The notes below the pieces were generated by a model. The model saw only the letters and a program-made list of their open reading frames with translations, was not told the DNA's origin and did no database searches. Shown one piece after another: positions 20,101-30,634 of a DNA stretch of 33,883 nt (position 1 is its first letter; each line of letters starts with the position of its first letter). A program made the position numbers and the translations under genes. The DNA is from Metabacillus niabensis. GTDB lineage: Bacteria > Bacillota > Bacilli > Bacillales > Bacillaceae. The stretch lies in the NCBI RefSeq assembly GCF_902829255.1, contig NZ_CADEPK010000013.1:1-33883 (forward strand), written 5' to 3'.

Positions 20101-21231
20101 ATGAGTAGTGAATTATTAGATGCTTTAACAATATTAGAAAAGGAAAAAGGCATCAGCAAAGATATCATTATTGAAGCAATTGAAGCTGCTTTAATTTCTG
20201 CTTATAAAAGAAATTTTAATCAAGCGCAGAACGTAAGAGTTGATTTAAATCGGGAAACTGGAACGATGAAGGTTTTTGCGAGAAAAGACGTAGTTGATGA
20301 AGTGTATGATCCACGTCTGGAAATTTCTTTAAGTGAAGCACAAAGTATTAATCCAAATTATATGTTAAATGATGTAATTGAAATGGAAGTTACACCTAAA
20401 GACTTTGGAAGAATTGCAGCGCAAACTGCTAAACAAGTCGTGACACAACGTGTTCGTGAAGCAGAGCGTGGAGTTATTTACAGTGAATTTATTGATCGTG
20501 AAGAAGATATCATGACAGGTATTGTTCAGCGGATTGACTCAAAATTTATTTATGTTAGCCTAGGCAAGATCGAGGCTCTTTTACCAGTTAGTGAGCAAAT
20601 GCCAAATGAAACATATAAACCACACGATCGAATCAAAGTGTTTATTACGAAAGTTGAGAAAACAACAAAAGGGCCGCAAATTTTTGTTTCAAGAACTCAC
20701 CCTGGCTTATTAAAAAGATTGTTTGAAATTGAAGTTCCAGAAATTTATGATGGGACAGTTGAAATTAAATCTGTATCACGTGAAGCGGGAGACAGATCAA
20801 AAATTTCTGTCCACTCTGACAATCCTGAGGTTGATCCCGTAGGTTCATGTGTTGGGCCTAAAGGTCAGCGAGTACAAGCAATTGTTAATGAGCTAAAAGG
20901 TGAAAAAATTGATATTGTAAGATGGTCTGAGGATCCAATTGAATTTGTTGCAAATGCGTTAAGTCCTTCAAAGGTTGTCGAAGTTCTTGTTAATGAAGAA
21001 GAGAAAGCGACAACAGTTATTGTTCCTGATTATCAGCTTTCATTGGCTATTGGAAAAAGAGGGCAAAATGCTCGTTTAGCAGCAAAACTTACAGGCTGGA
21101 AAATCGATATTAAAAGTGAATCTGATGCTGAAAAGGCTGGTATTTATCCACTAAACTCAGCAGATAAAGATGAAAATTTTGACGATGAACCACTTTTAAC
21201 AAGTATACATGAACCAGAGGTTAGTGAATAA
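20101..21231 (+). CDS. nusA: Transcription elongation/termination factor NusA
   Basis: Binds RNA polymerase and nascent RNA and promotes pausing and hairpin-dependent termination. The N-terminal polymerase-binding domain (about 1-125) starts [18 protein letters not shown]. An S1 domain (about 135-200) and two KH domains (about 205-345, with [11 protein letters not shown] and [14 protein letters not shown]) follow. The 376 residues are near the B. subtilis length (371), without the acidic repeats of proteobacterial NusA. The ATG at 20101 has AAGGGGG eleven bases upstream. The frame is open further upstream to 19960, but no ribosome binding site or conserved sequence is found there. rnpM starts 12 bases after its stop. 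Confidence 0.97.
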   Translation: MSSELLDALTILEKEKGISKDIIIEAIEAALISAYKRNFNQAQNVRVDLNRETGTMKVFARKDVVDEVYDPRLEISLSEAQSINPNYMLNDVIEMEVTPKDFGRIAAQTAKQVVTQRVREAERGVIYSEFIDREEDIMTGIVQRIDSKFIYVSLGKIEALLPVSEQMPNETYKPHDRIKVFITKVEKTTKGPQIFVSRTHPGLLKRLFEIEVPEIYDGTVEIKSVSREAGDRSKISVHSDNPEVDPVGSCVGPKGQRVQAIVNELKGEKIDIVRWSEDPIEFVANALSPSKVVEVLVNEEEKATTVIVPDYQLSLAIGKRGQNARLAAKLTGWKIDIKSESDAEKAGIYPLNSADKDENFDDEPLLTSIHEPEVSE

Positions 21232-21243
21232 GAGGTGAATCAT

Positions 21244-21516
21244 ATGAGCAATCGCAAAATTCCTTTACGTAAATGTGTTGCAACAGGGGAAATGAGAGCA
21301 AAGAAAGAACTTGTTCGTGTTGTCCGTTCAAAGGAAGGCGATGTATCAGTCGACTTAACAGGTAAAAAAAATGGGCGAGGAGCTTATATCACACTTGATA
21401 AAGAGTGCATTCTCCTAGCGAAGAAGAAAAATATCCTTGCCAATCATTTAAAAACATCGATTGATGATACTTTATATGATGAACTCTTACAGTTGGCTGA
21501 GAAGGAGAAAAAATAA
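21244..21516 (+). CDS. rnpM: RNase P modulator RnpM (YlxR)
   Basis: A small basic RNA-binding protein of the YlxR family; recent work in B. subtilis reports that it binds and modulates RNase P RNA. The family motif is visible as IPLRKCVATGEMRAKKELVRVVR, and GRGAYITLDKECILLAKKKN follows. It has 90 residues. The ATG at 21244 follows AGAGGTG; an in-frame GTG at 21235 is part of that site. It lies between nusA and ylxQ as in most Firmicutes, with a four-base gap to ylxQ. Confidence 0.93.
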   Translation: MSNRKIPLRKCVATGEMRAKKELVRVVRSKEGDVSVDLTGKKNGRGAYITLDKECILLAKKKNILANHLKTSIDDTLYDELLQLAEKEKK

Positions 21517-21520
21517 ATAA

Positions 21521-21826
21521 ATGAACGATCAGCAACAATGGATGTCCTTATTGGGCTTAGCAAATCGAGCACGAAAAGTTATTTCAGGAGAGGAACTTGT
21601 TGTAAAAGAGGTGAGACAAAAGCGAGCCAAGCTTGTTTTACTCTCACAAGATGCATCAAATAATACAATGAAAAAGGTAACAGATAAATGTAAATTTTAT
21701 CAGGTACCTATTATTACTGTAAATAATCGTTACCAACTTGGGCAAGCAATTGGCAAGGAAGCTAGAGTAGTTGTAGCGATTAATGATGCGGGCTTTGCTA
21801 CAAAGTTAAAAACCTTGCTCGATTAA
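21521..21826 (+). CDS. ylxQ: L7Ae-family ribosomal/kink-turn RNA-binding protein YlxQ
   Basis: A 101-residue protein with the L7Ae/L30e/S12e/Gadd45 fold: [38 protein letters not shown] and the [23 protein letters not shown] end. Relatives bind kink-turn RNAs; the specific partner of YlxQ is not firmly known. The ATG at 21521 follows the rnpM stop by four bases, with GAGAAGGAG inside the rnpM end serving as ribosome binding site, which suggests coupling. It lies in the rimP-rbfA operon. Confidence 0.93.
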   Translation: MNDQQQWMSLLGLANRARKVISGEELVVKEVRQKRAKLVLLSQDASNNTMKKVTDKCKFYQVPIITVNNRYQLGQAIGKEARVVVAINDAGFATKLKTLLD

Positions 21827-21845
21827 TATTCTTGGGGGTGAACGT

Positions 21846-24023
21846 ATGACAAAAATGCGAGTATATGAATATGCAAAACAAATAAATGTATCAAGTAAAG
21901 ATATTATTACTACGTTACAAGAGATGAATGTCGAAGTAAATAATCACATGTCAACGATCGAGAATGATGTGATTGTAAAACTAGACCAAAAATTCAAATC
22001 AAATAATGAATCAAATAAGAAACCGGGGAAACAAGTGACTAATTCAAATCAAACGACAAATAAACAAGATAATAATAAAACAAACATTGAAAATAAACCT
22101 GCAAATAACAAATCACAAAAGCCTTTTAATAATTCAAACCGTGATAACAAAAAACCGAACCAATCTAATCACAAACCCAACCAAAATAAAGGGAAGAAAA
22201 ATAATCATAACAAGAAAAACAAAGGTACTCATCAGCAACAGCCTATCCAAGCGAAGCCGAAAAAGGAATTGCCTAGCAAAATTACATTTACGGGCAGCCT
22301 AACTGTTGGGGAACTTGCTGCTAAGTTAGGGAAAGAGCCATCAGAAATTATTAAAAAGCTTCTGCTTCTAGGAACTATGGCAACAATTAATCAGGAATTA
22401 GATAAAGATTCGATTGAACTAATTGCTGGAGAATATGGTGTTGAAGTTGAAGAAGAAATCGTATTTGAAAAAACAGAATTTGAAAAGTACGAAGAAGAGG
22501 ACCGTGAAGAAGATTTACAAATCCGTCCAGCTGTTGTAACGATTATGGGACATGTTGACCATGGTAAAACAACACTTCTAGATTCAATCCGGAATACGAA
22601 GGTGACTGAAGGGGAAGCTGGCGGTATTACACAACATATCGGTGCATACCAAATTGTTGCAAATGATCAAAAGATAACCTTCTTAGATACTCCAGGTCAC
22701 GCAGCATTTACAACAATGCGTGCTCGTGGTGCGCAAATTACTGATATTACAATTCTCGTTGTTGCTGCTGACGATGGTGTTATGCCACAAACAATTGAAG
22801 CGATCAACCATGCAAAAGCTGCTGAGGTGCCTATCATTGTTGCTGTTAACAAAATTGATAAACCGACTGCAAATCCTGATCGTGTCATGCAGGAATTGAC
22901 AGAACATGGTTTAGTACCTGAAGCATGGGGTGGAGATACTATTTTTGTACCTGTATCAGCATTAACAGGTCAAGGTCTTGATGAGTTACTAGAGATGATT
23001 TTATTAGTAACTGAGGTTGAGGAGTTAAAAGCAAATCCTAATCGTAGAGCTACTGGAACTGTTATTGAAGCACAATTGGATAAGGGAAGAGGCTCAGTTG
23101 CTACACTTCTTGTTCAAAATGGAACATTACGTGTCGGAGATCCAATCGTAGTTGGAAATACATTCGGCCGTGTTCGTGCAATGGTAAATGATCTAGGTCG
23201 ACGTGTGAAAGAAGCAGAACCTTCCACTCCTGTTGAAATTACAGGCTTAAATGATGTCCCACAAGCAGGGGATCAATTTATGGTATTTGAGGACGAGAAG
23301 CAAGCTCGTCAGGTTGGTGAAGCTAGAGCGCAGAAGCAGCTTGATGAGCAGCGTAGTGAAGGCTCCAAGCTAAGCTTAGATGATTTATTTGAACAAATAA
23401 AACAAGGTGATATTAAAGACATTAATTTAATCGTGAAGGCAGATGTTCAAGGTTCTGTTGAAGCATTGGCTGCTGCTTTACAAAAAATCGATGTTGAAGG
23501 TGTGAGAGTAAAAATTATTCACACTGGTGTTGGAGCGATTACTGAATCAGATATTATTCTTGCAGCTGCTTCAAACGCTATCGTTATTGGCTTTAATGTT
23601 CGCCCTGATAGCGGTGCAAAGAAAACGGCAGATGTTGAAAATGTAGATATCCGCCTGCATCGAATTATTTATAAAGTAATCGAAGAAATTGAATCAGCGA
23701 TGAAAGGTATGCTTGATCCAGAATTTGAAGAAAAGGTAATTGGTCAAGTTGAAGTTCGTCAAACATTTAAAGTATCAAAAATCGGAACGATCGCTGGTTG
23801 TTATGTGACAGAAGGAAAAATTACCCGTGATAGTGGGGTTCGCTTAATTAGAGATGGAATTGTTATTTTTGAAGGTGAAATTGATACATTAAAACGTTTC
23901 AAAGATGACGTTAAAGAGGTTGCTCGTAACTATGAATGTGGTATCACAATTAAGAATTACAATGATGTGAAAGAAGGAGACATCATTGAAGCTTATGTGA
24001 TGGAGGAAATTGAGCGGAAATGA
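21846..24023 (+). CDS. infB: Translation initiation factor IF-2
   Basis: GTPase that brings fMet-tRNA to the 30S subunit and promotes subunit joining. An N-terminal IF2N motif ([21 protein letters not shown]) is followed by an Asn/Lys/Gln-rich low-complexity linker (about residues 55-140), then a second IF2N-like domain. The G domain has GHVDHGKTT (G1), the [10 protein letters not shown] switch, DTPGHAAFT (G3), NKIDKP (G4) and [11 protein letters not shown] (G5). EF-Tu-like and C2 domains follow. It has 725 residues; B. subtilis has 716. The ATG at 21846 follows GGGGGTG. Its stop overlaps the ylxP start (ATGA), indicating translational coupling. Confidence 0.98.
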   Translation: MTKMRVYEYAKQINVSSKDIITTLQEMNVEVNNHMSTIENDVIVKLDQKFKSNNESNKKPGKQVTNSNQTTNKQDNNKTNIENKPANNKSQKPFNNSNRDNKKPNQSNHKPNQNKGKKNNHNKKNKGTHQQQPIQAKPKKELPSKITFTGSLTVGELAAKLGKEPSEIIKKLLLLGTMATINQELDKDSIELIAGEYGVEVEEEIVFEKTEFEKYEEEDREEDLQIRPAVVTIMGHVDHGKTTLLDSIRNTKVTEGEAGGITQHIGAYQIVANDQKITFLDTPGHAAFTTMRARGAQITDITILVVAADDGVMPQTIEAINHAKAAEVPIIVAVNKIDKPTANPDRVMQELTEHGLVPEAWGGDTIFVPVSALTGQGLDELLEMILLVTEVEELKANPNRRATGTVIEAQLDKGRGSVATLLVQNGTLRVGDPIVVGNTFGRVRAMVNDLGRRVKEAEPSTPVEITGLNDVPQAGDQFMVFEDEKQARQVGEARAQKQLDEQRSEGSKLSLDDLFEQIKQGDIKDINLIVKADVQGSVEALAAALQKIDVEGVRVKIIHTGVGAITESDIILAAASNAIVIGFNVRPDSGAKKTADVENVDIRLHRIIYKVIEEIESAMKGMLDPEFEEKVIGQVEVRQTFKVSKIGTIAGCYVTEGKITRDSGVRLIRDGIVIFEGEIDTLKRFKDDVKEVARNYECGITIKNYNDVKEGDIIEAYVMEEIERK

Positions 24024-24298
24024 TAGGATTTATTGATTGTGAATGCATAATATATGACACACAATCATTAAAAGAAAAAAGAGCAGTTTTACAACGAATT
24101 CTTACAAGAATCAAGCAAAAGTACAATGTTTCAATTTCTGAAATAGATTTTCAAGACACTTGGCAACGAACGAAATTCGGTATTGTTGCGATCAGTTCAT
24201 CTAAAGTTCAGACTGAGCGAGAGCTGCAAAATGTTTTAGGATTTATAGATTCTTTTCCTGAAATTGAGCGAACTGTTACTATGTTTGAATGGTTGTAA
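24020..24298 (+). CDS. ylxP: YlxP, DUF503 family protein
   Basis: A 92-residue protein of the DUF503 family, seen in the nusA-infB operon of most Firmicutes. The family pattern [28 protein letters not shown] and the [14 protein letters not shown] core are present. The biochemical role is not established; conservation next to rbfA suggests ribosome biogenesis. It starts with the ATG overlapping the infB stop and ends just before the rbfA ribosome binding site. Confidence 0.92.
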   Translation: MIGFIDCECIIYDTQSLKEKRAVLQRILTRIKQKYNVSISEIDFQDTWQRTKFGIVAISSSKVQTERELQNVLGFIDSFPEIERTVTMFEWL

Positions 24299-24315
24299 AT
24301 GAAGAGGTGAATGGC

Positions 24316-24672
24316 ATGAGCTTAAGGGCAAACCGTGTCGCTGAACAAATGAAAAAGGAATTAGGCGATATAATTGGACGGAAAATTAAAGACCCACGTA
24401 TTGGTTTTGTTACAGTTACAGATGTAAGTGTATCTGGAGACTTACAAATTGCAAAGGTATATATATCTGTCCTTGGTGATGAGGAACAAAGAGAAAACAC
24501 ATTAAAAGGATTAGCTAAGGCTAAAGGCTTTATCCGTTCAGAAATTGGGCAAAGAATTCGTCTAAGAAAAACGCCTGAAATTCAATTTGAATTTGATGAA
24601 TCAATTGACTACGGTAATAGAATTGAAACACTAATTCATGAGTTAAACTCCCAACATAATCAGGGCGAATAA
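24316..24672 (+). CDS. rbfA: Ribosome-binding factor A
   Basis: A cold-adaptation and 30S maturation factor that acts on the 5' helix of 16S rRNA. A KH-type fold of 118 residues: [30 protein letters not shown], then [23 protein letters not shown] and the [22 protein letters not shown] end. The ATG at 24316 follows GAGGTG; the ATG at 24311 is out of frame and the longer in-frame start at 24289 lies inside ylxP. It is the last gene of the operon, and a terminator follows. Confidence 0.96.
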   Translation: MSLRANRVAEQMKKELGDIIGRKIKDPRIGFVTVTDVSVSGDLQIAKVYISVLGDEEQRENTLKGLAKAKGFIRSEIGQRIRLRKTPEIQFEFDESIDYGNRIETLIHELNSQHNQGE

Positions 24673-24684
24673 CTCCTTTCTACT

Positions 24685-24715
24685 AAGGGATAGACAATGG
24701 CGTCTATCCCTTTGT
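24685..24715 (+). terminator. Intrinsic terminator after rbfA
   Basis: AAGGGATAGAC (24685-24695) pairs with GTCTATCCCTT (24702-24712) across a six-base loop; the T-run is short (TTTGTT). Confidence 0.75.
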
Positions 24716-24813
24716 TAATGGTTAAGTACGTTAAATGGCTGAACAATTATGTTGCATGATGATAAAAATACCTATGCATGTTTGTTTGGTATGAATAAAG
24801 GAGGTAATCAAAT

Positions 24814-25734
24814 TTGGAAGGTGTTTTATTATTAAATAAACCAGTTGGTATGACATCTCATGATTGTGTCGCAAAAATGAGAAAGCTTGCTAAGACGAAG
24901 AAAGTAGGTCATACTGGGACACTCGATCCGGATGTGACGGGAGTTTTACCAATTTGTCTTGGACGGGCAACAAAAATTGTGGAATATTTAACCGCTTCTT
25001 CTAAAACGTATGAGGCTGAAGTAACAATTGGCATTTCAACGACAACAGAGGACGCTTCTGGTGAGATCGTTGAACAAAGAAATGTTACATCTCCATTATT
25101 TAAGTTACAAGTTGAACAGGTTCTCAATTCTATGCTTGGACAAATTGAACAAGTGCCTCCGATGTATTCCGCTGTAAAGGTGAAGGGGAGAAAACTTTAT
25201 GAGTATGCTAGAGCAGGGATTGAGGTAGAGCGTCCGGTTCGTCAAATTACAATAACCGATATATGCTTGTTAGGCGATGTTACGAACACTGACTCCCTGT
25301 CAAAGTTCAAATTTCGTGTCACTTGTTCAAAGGGAACATATGTTAGAACATTAGCAGTTATGATTGGAGAACGTCTTGGTTATCCTGCACATATGTCAAA
25401 GCTAGTGAGAACAAAATCAGGACAATTTGATCTAGCTGATTGTTTATCTTTTGAACAAATTGAGATGAAAGTTGAAAATGGTACTCTTCAAGAGTCATTA
25501 TTATCAATCGGAGAAGCGTTAAAAGATTTGCCGAAATTTATTATCCATGATACGCTATCAAAGAAAGTGAAGAATGGTGCCGTGCTTGAGCTTCCATCAC
25601 AATTTCATGACTTTGAGCCAGGTGCTCCGATCGTTTTGTATGATGATGAAGATAGATGCCTCGCAATTTATGCAAAGCATCCGACGAAGCATCATCTTAT
25701 GAAGCCAATAAAGATATTAATGATTGAAAATTAA
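24814..25734 (+). CDS. truB: tRNA pseudouridine-55 synthase
   Basis: Makes pseudouridine at position 55 in the tRNA T-loop, next to the residue methylated by TrmFO encoded earlier in the window. The catalytic aspartate is Asp38 in GHTGTLDPDVTG. Also visible are LLLNKPVGMTSHD, PPMYSAVKVKGRKLYEYAR and CSKGTYVRTL. It has 306 residues, including a C-terminal PUA-like part. The start is a TTG at 24814, preceded by AAGGAGGT. ribF follows within about 30 bases, as in B. subtilis. Confidence 0.97.
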   Translation: MEGVLLLNKPVGMTSHDCVAKMRKLAKTKKVGHTGTLDPDVTGVLPICLGRATKIVEYLTASSKTYEAEVTIGISTTTEDASGEIVEQRNVTSPLFKLQVEQVLNSMLGQIEQVPPMYSAVKVKGRKLYEYARAGIEVERPVRQITITDICLLGDVTNTDSLSKFKFRVTCSKGTYVRTLAVMIGERLGYPAHMSKLVRTKSGQFDLADCLSFEQIEMKVENGTLQESLLSIGEALKDLPKFIIHDTLSKKVKNGAVLELPSQFHDFEPGAPIVLYDDEDRCLAIYAKHPTKHHLMKPIKILMIEN

Positions 25735-25765
25735 GCTGTTTTAAGTAGAAAAGGTGAAGTTGACT

Positions 25766-26713
25766 GTGAAAATAATAAAATTGTCTCATCCACATCATAA
25801 AGTCAATCAAGATTTTGATGAAATGACCTTGGCTTTAGGTTATTTTGATGGGGTACATAAAGGACATCAAAAGGTCATCATAAAGGCAAAAGAAATAGCT
25901 GAGGAAACTGGAATGAAGAGTGCAGTTATGACATTTCATCCACATCCACTTGTCGTACTGCGTAAACTAAAGGAAATCGATTATCTTACACCTCTTGAGG
26001 AAAAAATCAAATTAATCGAGCAGTTAGATGTCGATCTCTTATTTATAGTTGAATTTACAGAGGAATTCGCTGCATTATCTCCTCAGCAATTTGTTGACGA
26101 GTATATTATCAATTTCCATGTAAAGCATGTAGTTGCTGGGTTTGATTTTACATATGGACATTTAGGTAAAGGAACGATGAACACCTTGCCTGAACATTCT
26201 AGGGAGCAATTTTCTTGTACGACTGTTGAAAAGCAAACTGATCATGATCGAAAAATTAGCTCATCATTAATCCGTGAAACGATTAAAAATGGTGATATTA
26301 GTTATGCGAATAAATTACTAGGAAGACCACATTCCGTTTCAGGAACAGTTGTGCATGGTGATAAACGAGGTAGAACGATTGGTTTTCCGACCGCGAATGT
26401 CGATGTTCCAGATATGTATTTGATACCTCCTACAGGTGTCTATGCGGTATCCCTCACAGTGAAGGAAAAAGAATACAAAGGTGTTTGTAATATCGGATTT
26501 AAACCAACTTTTAATAAAGAGAAGGAACTTAAACCAAGCATTGAGGTTCATATTTTTGACTTTAATCAAGATATATATGGAGAAAAGGTTTCTGTTTCGT
26601 GGTACAAACGTATAAGAAGTGAACAAAAGTTCCATAATGTAGATGAACTTGTTGCTCAAATTTCTAAAGATAAAAACGATGCATTACAATTCTTTGTAGA
26701 AAAAATGTATTAG
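25766..26713 (+). CDS. ribF: Bifunctional riboflavin kinase / FAD synthetase
   Basis: Converts riboflavin to FMN and FMN to FAD (RibC in B. subtilis). The N-terminal nucleotidyltransferase domain has ALGYFDGVHKGHQ and TFHPHPL; ISSSLIRETI ends it. The C-terminal riboflavin kinase domain starts near GTVVHGDKRGRTIGFPTANV and includes the IEVHIFDFNQDIYGE segment. The start is uncertain: the GTG at 25766 lies nine bases after AAGGTG and fits the family N-terminus (KIIKLSHPHH); a longer form would begin at 25754 inside the ribosome binding site. I see no FMN riboswitch upstream. Confidence 0.95.
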   Translation: MKIIKLSHPHHKVNQDFDEMTLALGYFDGVHKGHQKVIIKAKEIAEETGMKSAVMTFHPHPLVVLRKLKEIDYLTPLEEKIKLIEQLDVDLLFIVEFTEEFAALSPQQFVDEYIINFHVKHVVAGFDFTYGHLGKGTMNTLPEHSREQFSCTTVEKQTDHDRKISSSLIRETIKNGDISYANKLLGRPHSVSGTVVHGDKRGRTIGFPTANVDVPDMYLIPPTGVYAVSLTVKEKEYKGVCNIGFKPTFNKEKELKPSIEVHIFDFNQDIYGEKVSVSWYKRIRSEQKFHNVDELVAQISKDKNDALQFFVEKMY

Positions 26714-26716
26714 TTC

Positions 26717-26745
26717 TTGCAAAATGAATAAAAAAATAGTATTCT
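26717..26745 (+). promoter_or_regulatory. Sigma-A promoter of rpsO
   Basis: TTGCAA (26717-26722) and TATTCT (26740-26745) are 17 bases apart, directly after the ribF stop. The predicted start is near 26752. Confidence 0.7.
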
Positions 26746-26759
26746 AATTGATGTAACTT

Positions 26760-27107
<348 letters not shown>

Positions 27108-27112
27108 TACCT

Positions 27113-27140
27113 AAAAAAGCGGGATTTTTCCCGCTTTTTT
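27113..27140 (+). terminator. Strong intrinsic terminator after rpsO
   Basis: Twelve perfect base pairs (27113-27124 with 27129-27140, core AGCGGGA/TCCCGCT), a TTTT loop and a six-base T-run. Confidence 0.95.
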
Positions 27141-27153
27141 AGTGTATATAAAT

Positions 27154-27181
27154 ATGACTGAAAAGGTAAGTCTGATATAAT
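27154..27181 (+). promoter_or_regulatory. Probable sigma-A promoter of pnp
   Basis: TATAAT at 27176-27181 preceded by TGA (extended -10), with ATGACT at 27154-27159, 16 bases upstream. This would give a pnp leader of about 155 nucleotides. Confidence 0.5.
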
Positions 27182-27345
27182 ACACACCATAACAACTAAT
27201 ATCATCATCCAATTTTAAATAAACTACCTTTAAGTAATTAAAGTAGGTATGCATGCGATTATGCTAAAACAATCGTGATACGATGAAATTATTTTGTTTA
27301 TACTAATACATATACGCCTGAATATAAGAGAGGAGTTTTACATAA

Positions 27346-29463
27346 ATGGGACAAGATAAGCAAACCTTTTCCATAGAGTGGGCTGGTAGAAACCTAACGG
27401 TAGAAATTGGCCAATTAGCTAAACAAGCAAATGGTGCTGTTCTCGTACGATATGGTGATACAGCGGTATTAAGTACAGCGACAGCGTCAAAGGAACCTAA
27501 GCCACTTGACTTTTTCCCTTTAACTGTTAATTATGAGGAACGTTTATATGCTGTTGGGAAAATTCCTGGTGGTTTTATTAAAAGAGAAGGTCGACCAAGT
27601 GAAAAAGCAATTTTGGCAAGTCGCTTAATAGATAGACCAATAAGACCATTATTTGCAGATGGTTTTCGAAATGAAGTACAAGTCATAAGCATTGTAATGA
27701 GTGTCGATCAAGACTGTTCATCTGAAATGGCTGCAATGTTTGGTTCATCATTAGCATTATGTGTTTCTGACATTCCATTCGAAGGTCCAATTGCAGGTGT
27801 TACGGTTGGACGGATTAATAATGAATTCATCATTAATCCTACTGTAGAACAAACTGAGAAAAGTGATATTCATTTAGTTGTTGCAGGTACTAAGGATGCT
27901 ATTAACATGGTTGAGGCTGGTGCAAATGAAGTACCAGAAGAAATTATGCTTGAAGCAATCATGTTCGGTCACGAAGAAATTAAACGACTAATTGCATTCC
28001 AAGAAGAGGTTGCTGCAGCTGTTGGAAAAGAGAAAATAGAGGTTGAACTGTTCCAACTTGATGCTGACCTAGAAAAGGAAATCCGTGAACGAGCTGAAAA
28101 AGACTTATTAAAGGCTATTCAAGTTCAAGAGAAACATGCAAGAGAAGAAGCGATTACTGAAGTAAAAAATGCGGTATTAGCTCATTATGAAGAAATAGAA
28201 GCTGACGATGAAACATTGAAGCAAGTAAATCAAATCTTAAGCAAAATCGTTAAGGCTGAAGTTCGTCGCTTAATTACGGAAGAAAAGATTCGACCAGACG
28301 GCCGAAAAGTGGATGAAATTAGACCGCTATCGTCTGAGGTTAATCTATTATCTAGAACACATGGTTCAGGATTATTTACAAGAGGACAAACCCAAGCACT
28401 TAGTATTTGTACACTCGGAGCACTTGGCGATGTTCAAATCCTTGACGGACTTGGTATAGAAGAATCAAAACGGTTTATGCACCACTATAATTTCCCACAA
28501 TTTAGTGTTGGGGAAACAGGGCCAATGAGAGGTCCAGGACGTCGTGAAATTGGTCATGGTGCCTTAGGTGAAAGAGCATTAGAGCCTGTTATTCCTTCTG
28601 AAAAGGATTTCCCATATACAATCCGTTTAGTGTCTGAAGTATTAGAATCAAATGGATCAACTTCACAAGCAAGTATTTGTGCAAGCACATTGGCGATGAT
28701 GGATGCAGGTGTACCTATTAAAGCGCCTGTTGCTGGGATTGCAATGGGACTTGTAAAGTCTGGTGAGAATTACACAGTTTTAACAGACATACAAGGAATG
28801 GAAGACCATCTTGGTGATATGGACTTCAAAGTAGCGGGAACAGAAAATGGTGTAACTGCATTGCAAATGGACATTAAGATTGCTGGATTATCTCGTGAAA
28901 TCCTAGAAGAAGCCTTACAGCAAGCGAAAAAGGGAAGAATGGAAATATTAAAAACAATGCTTGATACAATTTCCGCTCCTAAGCAGCAGCTTTCTCGATA
29001 TGCTCCAAAGATTTTAACAATGACAATTAACCCTGACAAAATCAGAGATGTTATTGGACCAAGTGGAAAGCAAATCAATAAAATTATTGAAGAAACTGGC
29101 GTAAAAATTGATATTGAGCAAGATGGAACTGTATTTATTTCATCTGTAAATGAAGAAATGAACCAAAAGGCGAAGAAAATTATTGAGGATATTGTCCGTG
29201 AAGTCGTTGTTGGACAAATGTATCTTGGTAAGGTAAAACGAATTGAAAAGTTCGGTGCTTTTGTTGAGATATTTAATGGGAAAGATGGCTTAGTCCATAT
29301 TTCAGAGCTAGCAGAGGAACGTGTTGGAAAAGTTGAAGATGTCGTTTCCATTGGTGATGAAATTCTCGTTAAAGTAACAGAAATCGATAAGCAAGGAAGA
29401 GTAAACCTTTCTAGAAAAGCTGTATTAAAAGAGCAAAAAGAAAAGGAAAAGCAAGAAGGGTAA
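27346..29463 (+). CDS. pnp: Polynucleotide phosphorylase
   Basis: A 3'-5' phosphorolytic exoribonuclease, the main RNA-degrading enzyme of this type in Bacillus and a degradosome partner. Two RNase PH domains (about 1-225 and 310-545) flank an all-helical linker; the second carries the active-site region with TRGQTQALS and [24 protein letters not shown] domain (with [20 protein letters not shown], near residue 565) and an S1 domain (from about 620, [19 protein letters not shown]) follow. It has 705 residues, as in B. subtilis. The ATG at 27346 follows AGAGGAG. A terminator follows the stop. Confidence 0.98.
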   Translation: MGQDKQTFSIEWAGRNLTVEIGQLAKQANGAVLVRYGDTAVLSTATASKEPKPLDFFPLTVNYEERLYAVGKIPGGFIKREGRPSEKAILASRLIDRPIRPLFADGFRNEVQVISIVMSVDQDCSSEMAAMFGSSLALCVSDIPFEGPIAGVTVGRINNEFIINPTVEQTEKSDIHLVVAGTKDAINMVEAGANEVPEEIMLEAIMFGHEEIKRLIAFQEEVAAAVGKEKIEVELFQLDADLEKEIRERAEKDLLKAIQVQEKHAREEAITEVKNAVLAHYEEIEADDETLKQVNQILSKIVKAEVRRLITEEKIRPDGRKVDEIRPLSSEVNLLSRTHGSGLFTRGQTQALSICTLGALGDVQILDGLGIEESKRFMHHYNFPQFSVGETGPMRGPGRREIGHGALGERALEPVIPSEKDFPYTIRLVSEVLESNGSTSQASICASTLAMMDAGVPIKAPVAGIAMGLVKSGENYTVLTDIQGMEDHLGDMDFKVAGTENGVTALQMDIKIAGLSREILEEALQQAKKGRMEILKTMLDTISAPKQQLSRYAPKILTMTINPDKIRDVIGPSGKQINKIIEETGVKIDIEQDGTVFISSVNEEMNQKAKKIIEDIVREVVVGQMYLGKVKRIEKFGAFVEIFNGKDGLVHISELAEERVGKVEDVVSIGDEILVKVTEIDKQGRVNLSRKAVLKEQKEKEKQEG

Positions 29464-29467
29464 TATG

Positions 29468-29494
29468 GAGGCCGGGGAAACCGGGCTTCTTTTC
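29468..29494 (+). terminator. Intrinsic terminator after pnp
   Basis: A GC-rich imperfect stem (GAGGCCGG region at 29468-29475 with CCGGGCTTC at 29481-29489, one bulge and one G-U pair), followed by TTTT. Confidence 0.75.
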
Positions 29495-29583
29495 CATTTT
29501 ATCTTATTTTCCAGTTAGGAAAGTGAGATGGAATGTTCTTTACATATCATGAGGAAGGCAATTGTTTTCTAGTTCTACCTTGT

Positions 29584-29615
29584 CCCCTTTTTACATATTT
29601 TTAAATGAAAAGGGG
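29584..29615 (+). promoter_or_regulatory. Hairpin covering the ylxY ribosome binding site
   Basis: CCCCTTTT (29584-29591) can pair with AAAAGGGG (29608-29615), burying most of the AAGGGGGA ribosome binding site of ylxY, 16 bases of loop between. This could lower or regulate translation; it is a sequence observation without known precedent to me. Confidence 0.4.
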
Positions 29616-29623
29616 GATACATA

Positions 29624-30619
29624 ATGCAAAGGAAACTATTACAAATCGTTGGATTTATTGCCATCTTAACGGTTAGCTTAGGGTTTATCGGAAACCCCTA
29701 TCTACCTGCTTTAAATATTGATATTCAACATATTAGTCAAACTGTTTCAAAGCAGCAGGACAGCTTGTATCAAGAAATTGTTGAAAAATCAGATGAATAT
29801 AAGATACCTGCACAAGATGCGGAAATACATAAAGTTTGGAAAGCGACTCCAGGCTATAATGGGATCGAAATTGATATCGAGGAATCATATGAGCGGATGA
29901 AAAAGAAAGGTGTTTTTGATGAAAAACTTCTTATTTACCGTCAAGTGAAACCAAAAAAACATCTTGAAGATTTGCCTGCAGAGCCTATATATCGAGGACA
30001 TCCCGATAAACCAATGGTTTCCTTTTTAATAAATGTTGCATGGGGGAATGAATATATTCCAGAAATGCTTGATACATTAAATAAATATCATGTTAAAGCA
30101 ACATTTTTCTTAGAAGGTCGCTGGGTGAAAGAAAATCCAGAAATAGCAAAAATGATCGTTGATGCTGGTCATGAAATTGGTAATCATTCTTATACTCATC
30201 CTGATATGAGCAAGTTGTCTGCGGGGAAAATCAGAGAGCAAATACAAAAAACAAATGAAGTCATTAAATCAATTACTGATGTAAGTCCAACATGGTTTGC
30301 ACCACCAAGTGGCAGTTTTCGTGATGAAGTCGTAAAAATAGCTGCTGAATATCATATGAAAACGGTTATGTGGAGTGTTGATACGATCGATTGGCAAAAG
30401 CCTGCACCACATGTATTAGTCCAACGGGTAATGGATAAAGTTCATAATGGTGCGATAATCTTAATGCATCCAACTTCACCAACAGCACAAAGCCTTGAAA
30501 CGTTAATTTTATCAATTAAGAAAAAAGGGTATTCCTTTGGATCGATAAGTATGCTAATGGATGAGGAAAGACTCTTCGATGGACAGATGATGAAAACAAA
30601 AAAAGATTCTGGCAACTAA
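29624..30619 (+). CDS. ylxY: YlxY, polysaccharide deacetylase-like protein, probably without catalytic residues
   Basis: An exported or membrane-anchored protein: the N-terminal hydrophobic helix (about residues 5-25) acts as signal or anchor. A NodB-like fold spans about residues 125-315. The conserved motif HSYTHPDM (metal His pair) and the ILMHPTSPTAQ end motif are present. The first NodB motif, normally TFDDG with the catalytic base, is replaced by FLINVAWGNE, and the usual arginine motif reads FAPPSGSF. B. subtilis YlxY shows a similar change, so this is ancestral. Enzyme activity is therefore doubtful; a spore or envelope role is possible but unproven. ATG at 29624; mlpA starts 15 bases after the stop. 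Confidence 0.9.
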   Translation: MQRKLLQIVGFIAILTVSLGFIGNPYLPALNIDIQHISQTVSKQQDSLYQEIVEKSDEYKIPAQDAEIHKVWKATPGYNGIEIDIEESYERMKKKGVFDEKLLIYRQVKPKKHLEDLPAEPIYRGHPDKPMVSFLINVAWGNEYIPEMLDTLNKYHVKATFFLEGRWVKENPEIAKMIVDAGHEIGNHSYTHPDMSKLSAGKIREQIQKTNEVIKSITDVSPTWFAPPSGSFRDEVVKIAAEYHMKTVMWSVDTIDWQKPAPHVLVQRVMDKVHNGAIILMHPTSPTAQSLETLILSIKKKGYSFGSISMLMDEERLFDGQMMKTKKDSGN

Positions 30620-30634
30620 GAAGGAGGAACACGC

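Noticed and set aside
22269-22271. Internal in-frame TTG as a second IF-2 start
   Set aside because: The AAAAGGA-like sequence is only one base away, too close to work as a ribosome binding site, and other internal starts have none.
25735-25765. FMN riboswitch before ribF
   Set aside because: The gap to truB is about 30 bases, far too short for the RFN element.
28770-29351. 193-codon open frame on the minus strand inside pnp
   Set aside because: It lies wholly opposite the conserved pnp sequence and its translation resembles no family; it is a by-product of pnp codon use.
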